From positions 156,551 to 220,550 of the forward strand of contig NZ_VCIW01000010.1 in assembly GCF_005765165.1 (NCBI RefSeq): a DNA stretch of 64,000 bases, given 5' to 3'. A program made the translations under genes and the position numbers. Below, one piece after another: positions 60,088 to 64,000 of the stretch (positions are counted from its first letter, which is position 1; each line of letters starts with the position of its first letter). This DNA comes from Paenibacillus antri. Its GTDB lineage: Bacteria; Bacillota; Bacilli; Paenibacillales; YIM-B00363. The notes under the pieces were generated by a model, which saw only the letters and a program-made list of their open reading frames with translations, ran no database searches and was not told where the DNA came from.

Positions 60088-61332
60088 CTACGACTTCTTC
60101 AGCGACATGACCGCATCCAGGGCTTTCTTCACGTCCGATTCGGAAATGTAAATCCCCGGCGTGAAGCGCGCGTACCGCTTCTTATACGGCGCTTCGGTCG
60201 AAATGACCTTCTTATGGACGAGCGCTTGCGCGGCCTCCTTCGGCGTCATGCCCTTCACCTCGAAGGAGACGATCCCCGAGGACAGCCGGTCGTCCATCGG
60301 CGTCGCGAGCAAGACGTGCTCCATCTCCGCCAGGCCTTCCTTCAGCATGCGCGCCAGAGCGTGCACCCGCTCGTAGATCGCCTCTTTGCCGATGCTCAGC
60401 GAAAATTCGAAGCCGCTCGGCATCGCCCACAGATGCTCCATCGAGTGGAAGCCGCCCGGAGACATGGTCGTGCCGTCGACGACGTTCGTCGCGGGGGAGC
60501 CGCTGATGATGTCGTACATCGTCTCCGAGAAGCTCGGGATGACCGGGCGGACATGGCGGTAGCCGGCTTCCGTCGCCGCGACGATGCCCGTGCCGCGCGG
60601 TCCGTAAATCCACTTATGCGCGCCGGCGCAGAAGAAATCGCAGCCGAGCTCCGGGAACGTCTCCAGCTCGATGCCGAAGCCGTGCACGCCGTCGACGACA
60701 AGCAGGATCCGATCCTCGTCGCCGCGCTTCTCGTTGATCTTGGCGATTTCCCTCGCGAGCTTCGGAATCGGAGACTTCAAGCCGGTGCTCGAATGCACCC
60801 ACGTCGCGCCTATGATCCGCGTCTTGTCCGTTACCTCGGCGATGAGGTTCGACACCATCTCTTCCTCGGTGACGGTATGGATATCGTCGTAGTACGCGAC
60901 CTCGCGGAAGGTGCAGCCGGTACGTTCCGACGCTCGCTTGATCGCTTCCTGCTGCGAGTAGTAATTATGCTCCGACGTCAGAATTTCGCGCCCTTGTTGA
61001 ATGTTAAGGCCGGTATACACGATGCCGAGTCCGACGGTCGTGCTGTCCACGAGCGTGATGCGCTTGTGGTCCTCGACGCCGAAATAGTTCGCGGCCGCCT
61101 TGCGGCAAGTCTCCGCGAATTTCACTTCGTTCTTTAAAATATATAACGCCGGGTTTTTGTCCAGCTCGTCGCGATGCCGCTCGATGGCTTCCCGAACGGG
61201 ACGCGGATGGGAGGCGAAGTATTGCGCAGTCCCCATATGAATGTAGTCCGGGTCGAGATTGAACATGGCGCGGACCGCTTCCCAGTCGACGCCCTGTGCG
61301 GCGGACGGCTTCGTCTCCATCATTGTCGGCAT
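60088..61332 (-). CDS. Class-V PLP-dependent aminotransferase-fold enzyme (isopenicillin N epimerase/cysteine desulfurase-like)
   Basis: 414 residues; ATG 61332 with AGAGGGG about 11 nt upstream. It is a fold-type I PLP enzyme. The Schiff-base Lys is in FFCAGAHKWIYGPRGTG (about 234), the PLP-binding Asp in LLVVDGVHGFGIELE (about 212), and VDSTTVGLGIVYTGL is the phosphate-cradle region. It lacks the desulfurase active-site Cys loop, so a NifS-type role is unlikely; isopenicillin-N-epimerase-like or another amino-acid lyase or epimerase is closer. It is divergent from an amino acid permease across 174 nt, which suggests joint amino acid metabolism. Confidence 0.85.
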   Translation of the reverse strand: MPTMMETKPSAAQGVDWEAVRAMFNLDPDYIHMGTAQYFASHPRPVREAIERHRDELDKNPALYILKNEVKFAETCRKAAANYFGVEDHKRITLVDSTTVGLGIVYTGLNIQQGREILTSEHNYYSQQEAIKRASERTGCTFREVAYYDDIHTVTEEEMVSNLIAEVTDKTRIIGATWVHSSTGLKSPIPKLAREIAKINEKRGDEDRILLVVDGVHGFGIELETFPELGCDFFCAGAHKWIYGPRGTGIVAATEAGYRHVRPVIPSFSETMYDIISGSPATNVVDGTTMSPGGFHSMEHLWAMPSGFEFSLSIGKEAIYERVHALARMLKEGLAEMEHVLLATPMDDRLSSGIVSFEVKGMTPKEAAQALVHKKVISTEAPYKKRYARFTPGIYISESDVKKALDAVMSLKKS

Positions 61333-61506
61333 GAGCGCTCGTTCCCCTCTTTATATAGTGATCGGGGTTATTGTGGACGGGGGACGGCCTTCCGTATCCG
61401 AAAAGAGTCGTTGGCAGTTGTTCCCTCGCGCGCCCCGGCATAACGGCCGGGTCCGCGTTGAAGGCTATACGGAAACGTCCGTACACCGGCCAGGAGGAAT
61501 AGGATC

Positions 61507-62973
61507 ATGAGCGACAAACAGCATCCGACATCGGGCGCCGCGGCGAGCCGCGGAACGTTGAAGTGGTGGCAGTTGACGCTGCTCGGCCTAGGGTTTACGA
61601 CGGGGACCGGCTTCTTCCTCGGTTCCGGCATCGCCATCGAGCGGGCGAGCTACGCTGTGTTGGTTATTTTCGTGTTGGCGGCGATCGGAACGTATTTCGT
61701 ATACGACGCTTTGTCGTGCATGATTGCCGAAAAACCGGAAAAGGGCTCCTTCCGGACGTACACGAAGCATGCGTTCGGCCATTGGGCCGGCTTCAGTCAC
61801 GGTTGGATGTACTGGCTGTCGGAGATGCTCATTCTCGGCAGTCAGCTGACGGCGCTCGGGCTGTTCACGCGATTCTGGTACGATAAAATTCCGTTGTGGG
61901 GGTACGCCGCGGCCTACTCGGTATTGGGCGTCGCGATCGTGCTGCTCGGGCAGAAGGGCTTCGAGAAAGCGGAAAATGTGTTCGCCGTCCTGAAGGTCAC
62001 CGCTCTCGTCATGTTTATCGTATTGGCGTTCCTCGTCATTCCGGGCGTGCTCGGTCAGGAAAACGCCCACATGCATTCGCCGAAATCGGTACCGGACTTC
62101 TTCGAACATGGCGCCATGGGGATGTGGACGGGGTTCGTCTTCGCCTTCTTCGCGTTCGCGGGCATCGAGGTCATGGGCCTGATGGCGACGGAGCTGAAGA
62201 CGCCGAAGGACGCGCCGAAGGCGGGGAAGGTCATGATCGGCGTGGTCACGGTGCTGTATACGGCGTCGTTGGCGTTGGCGCTCGTTCTGGCTCCGAAGAA
62301 GGACTTCTCTCCGGACGAGAGTCCGTTCGTCACGGCGCTTAAGGATCTCGACTATCATATGATCGTGAGCATTTTCAATGGAGTGCTTATTATCGCCGGG
62401 TTCTCGAGCTTGGTCGCTTCGCTGTTCTCCACGACGAAAATCATGTATTCGATCGCGCAGGACGGGGACGCGCCGAAGCTGTTCACGAAGCAAACGAAGA
62501 AGCGCAAGCTTCCTTATATGGCGTTGTTTCTGACCATCGGGGGCATGATCGTCTCCATCGTGGTCGCCCTTGCGCTGCCGAAGTCCGTGTACGAATACAT
62601 TACTACGGCGGGTGGACTCATGCTGCTGTTTTCGTGGCTGTTTATGGTGCTGTCCGCGCGCCGGCTAACGAAGCTGACGGTGTGGGCGCAGGTCAAGTCG
62701 GCGACCGCCATCGTTCTGATCGCCGCCGCCGTAACGGGGACTTTGTTCGATAAGAGCAGTCGACCCGGCTTCTTCGCAAGCATCGGCTTCATGGCCGCGA
62801 TTATCGGCGTCGCGCTCATCCTGCAGTTTACGAAGTGGAAGGGCGGAGGGGGCGGAACGAAGCCATCGCCGGACCGCGCGGATACGCAGGACGAGGAGGA
62901 AGAGACGGAGACAGAAGGGTCGCCGTTTCGGGAGCGGATTTTCCGCAAGCGACGTGCGCTACAGAAACAGTAG
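61507..62973 (+). CDS. Amino acid permease, APC superfamily
   Basis: 488 residues; ATG with AGGAGG 9-10 nt upstream. The N-terminal consensus is LKWWQLTLLGLGFTTGTGFF, with the unwound helix-1 GTGFFLGSG substrate site, followed by twelve predicted helices. AFFAFAGIEVMGLMATELKT is the helix-6 signature with the conserved E. FSSLVASLFSTTKIMYSIAQ lies near helix 8. A charged tail (EEEETETEGSPFRERIFRKR) follows the last span. It imports an amino acid with protons; specificity is unknown. The last 15 nt overlap the end of the convergent LysE gene. Confidence 0.93.
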   Translation: MSDKQHPTSGAAASRGTLKWWQLTLLGLGFTTGTGFFLGSGIAIERASYAVLVIFVLAAIGTYFVYDALSCMIAEKPEKGSFRTYTKHAFGHWAGFSHGWMYWLSEMLILGSQLTALGLFTRFWYDKIPLWGYAAAYSVLGVAIVLLGQKGFEKAENVFAVLKVTALVMFIVLAFLVIPGVLGQENAHMHSPKSVPDFFEHGAMGMWTGFVFAFFAFAGIEVMGLMATELKTPKDAPKAGKVMIGVVTVLYTASLALALVLAPKKDFSPDESPFVTALKDLDYHMIVSIFNGVLIIAGFSSLVASLFSTTKIMYSIAQDGDAPKLFTKQTKKRKLPYMALFLTIGGMIVSIVVALALPKSVYEYITTAGGLMLLFSWLFMVLSARRLTKLTVWAQVKSATAIVLIAAAVTGTLFDKSSRPGFFASIGFMAAIIGVALILQFTKWKGGGGGTKPSPDRADTQDEEEETETEGSPFRERIFRKRRALQKQ

Positions 62974-63588
62974 CTTGAACGCCTGTACGCCGAAATAGAG
63001 GCCGAAGCCGATTAACGCAAGACCGGCCGCGCGCGAAACGAACGTCAGGAAGCCGCCGGAGGCGAATTTCTGGAACGAGCTGGAAAGCGTCGCCATCGTG
63101 AAGTCCCACGCCAAGATGCCGATGAAGATCGCCGCGCTGTTGACGAGCATGTCCATGGGTTTCGCGGCTTCCGCGGCCTTGGCGAGAATCGAGCCGTAAA
63201 TACCGAGCCAAAACAGAATGCTAAGCGGGTTGCTAAGCGTCAGGATAAATCCTTGGGTGAAGGATTTGGCCGGCGCTTCTTTTCCTTGCTCCCTAGTGGA
63301 AGAGCCAATCCCCTTAGCCTTCTGGAAGCTCTCCACGCCCGTATAGATGAGAACGAAGCAACCGAACGTCCACAGGAACGATTTCATGAAGGGCGTCTGC
63401 AGGAAGTGCGCCGAGCCGAAGTAAATAAGAAGCATGAACGCGGCGTCAGCCGCCATTGCGCCTAACCCCAGCAGCCAAGCGTTCCAAAAGCCGAACCGGA
63501 TCCCTTTGTCCAGCTGCGAGGCGTTCACCGGTCCGATCGGCGCCGACAGCGATAGTCCGAGAAGGATATAACTTAGGAAAGTACTCAT
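62959..63588 (-). CDS. LysE/RhtB family amino acid exporter
   Basis: 209 residues from ATG 63588 (AGGAG 11 nt upstream). It has six hydrophobic spans with the family signature LSLSAPIGPVNASQLDKGIR near the N-terminus (GPVN with a downstream basic residue), the conserved LGLGAMAADAAFMLLIYFG, and LTLSNPLSILFWLGIYG (NP motif of helix 4). It exports amino acids or related metabolites. It is convergent with an amino acid importer and so may balance an internal pool; the stops overlap by 15 nt. Confidence 0.92.
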   Translation of the reverse strand: MSTFLSYILLGLSLSAPIGPVNASQLDKGIRFGFWNAWLLGLGAMAADAAFMLLIYFGSAHFLQTPFMKSFLWTFGCFVLIYTGVESFQKAKGIGSSTREQGKEAPAKSFTQGFILTLSNPLSILFWLGIYGSILAKAAEAAKPMDMLVNSAAIFIGILAWDFTMATLSSSFQKFASGGFLTFVSRAAGLALIGFGLYFGVQAFKLLFL

Positions 63589-63777
63589 GTTGACAGCAAC
63601 TCCTCGTAGCGGGTATAGGGTGTAGTTGACTACTTGTACAGTGTATTGATGGGGCTGTCCCAGTAGAACCGTCGGAATTGGGAAAATGTGTACATTGCGC
63701 GGACTCGAACGCGATGGTAAGATAGTTTTTCCGCCGGCGAGTTCGGCGGTGATCGAAAAAGAAATATAAAATACCAC

Positions 63778-63807
63778 TTGCAATTGATCGACGTAATGTG
63801 TTATATT
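63778..63807 (+). promoter_or_regulatory. Probable rRNA operon promoter and leader
   Basis: TTGCAA (63778-63783) and TATATT (63802-63807) are 18 nt apart, about 140 nt before the 16S 5' end. The leader (63808-63945) contains GCTCCTTGAAAACTGAACAT (63861-63880), the antitermination/processing-type motif common in Firmicute rRNA leaders, and ATGAGCGCA twice. Confidence 0.65.
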
Positions 63808-63945
63808 CTAATTCCGGCCGCGAGAGCGATTCGGACAAGCAACACCGAGTAAGACAAGCTTGCTCCTTGAAAACTGAACATGAGCGCATATGCTTTTTAA
63901 AGAAGTAAAGCTAGCTTGTAATGAGCGCAGTATATTGAACTACCC

Positions 63946-64000
63946 TTTTTGGAGAGTTTGATCCTGGCTCAGGACGAACGCTGGCGGCGTGCCTAATACA
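63946..64000 (+). rRNA. rrs: 16S ribosomal RNA, 5' end (truncated by window edge)
   Basis: The window ends with the universal 16S 5' sequence: GGAGAGTTTGATCCTGGCTC at 63952, then AGGACGAACGCTGGCGGCGT and GCCTAATACA. The 5' end is placed six bases before GGAGAG by analogy with Bacillus. Only about 55 bases are present, so the gene and the rest of the operon continue to the right. Confidence 0.98.

Overview
The window is GC-rich DNA (by eye well above 60%) with strong AGGAGG-type ribosome binding sites, frequent GTG/TTG starts, sigma-A promoters, a CotF-like spore coat protein, a YqkE-type small protein and a Firmicute-type 16S rRNA 5' end. Together these point to a spore-forming, high-GC member of the Paenibacillaceae (Paenibacillus, Cohnella or a close relative). 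This is inferred from gene content only.

Region 1 (1-11851, plus strand) is a tightly packed seven-gene glycan-degradation operon with several ATGA overlaps. It encodes a left-truncated six-hairpin glycosidase-like protein, two beta-helix proteins, an aldo/keto reductase, an apiosidase-like (DUF4038) enzyme, a GH43 enzyme and a large protein of unknown family. None of the six with a visible start has a signal peptide, so the set should process imported oligosaccharides in the cytoplasm. A shared palindromic terminator separates it from a convergent gene for a very large secreted heparinase II/III-like enzyme (11896-16344, minus).

Region 2 (16.5-32.3 kb) holds regulatory and housekeeping genes: a triple-PAS histidine kinase with a structured leader, a small cysteine protein, DUF6509 and DUF1294 genes, an ECF sigma/anti-sigma/lipoprotein unit, a GH38 alpha-mannosidase divergent from an MFS exporter, an AAA ATPase, an esterase, a NodB-type deacetylase, an AraC regulator, a small membrane protein and a large P-loop/LuxR regulator. 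Region 3 (32.4-38.5 kb) has ilvBN, a PAS-GAF-GGDEF-EAL protein, a short-chain dehydrogenase and yqkE.

Region 4 (38.7-44.9 kb) is an iron-acquisition island. A Btr-like AraC/binding-protein fusion regulator has a Fur box inside its promoter. It is followed by a perfect 15-bp Fur palindrome in front of a nitroreductase gene and a yclNOPQ-type siderophore importer. Region 5 (45.0-53.1 kb) is a 2411-residue secreted RHS/YD-repeat protein, then the debris of a two-component system, then a spore coat gene.

Region 6 (53.2-59.7 kb) has a multi-pass membrane protein with a GtrA partner, a GNAT acetyltransferase, and a NikR-controlled nickel/cobalt ECF transporter (CbiM, PDGLE subunit, CbiQ, CbiO). 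nikR and cbiM share a related dyad over an extended -10 element. A DUF1906 lipoprotein and a block of tandem palindromic repeats follow. Region 7 (60.0-64.0 kb) has a class-V PLP enzyme, an amino-acid permease, a LysE-type exporter, and the promoter, leader and first ~55 bases of a 16S rRNA gene.
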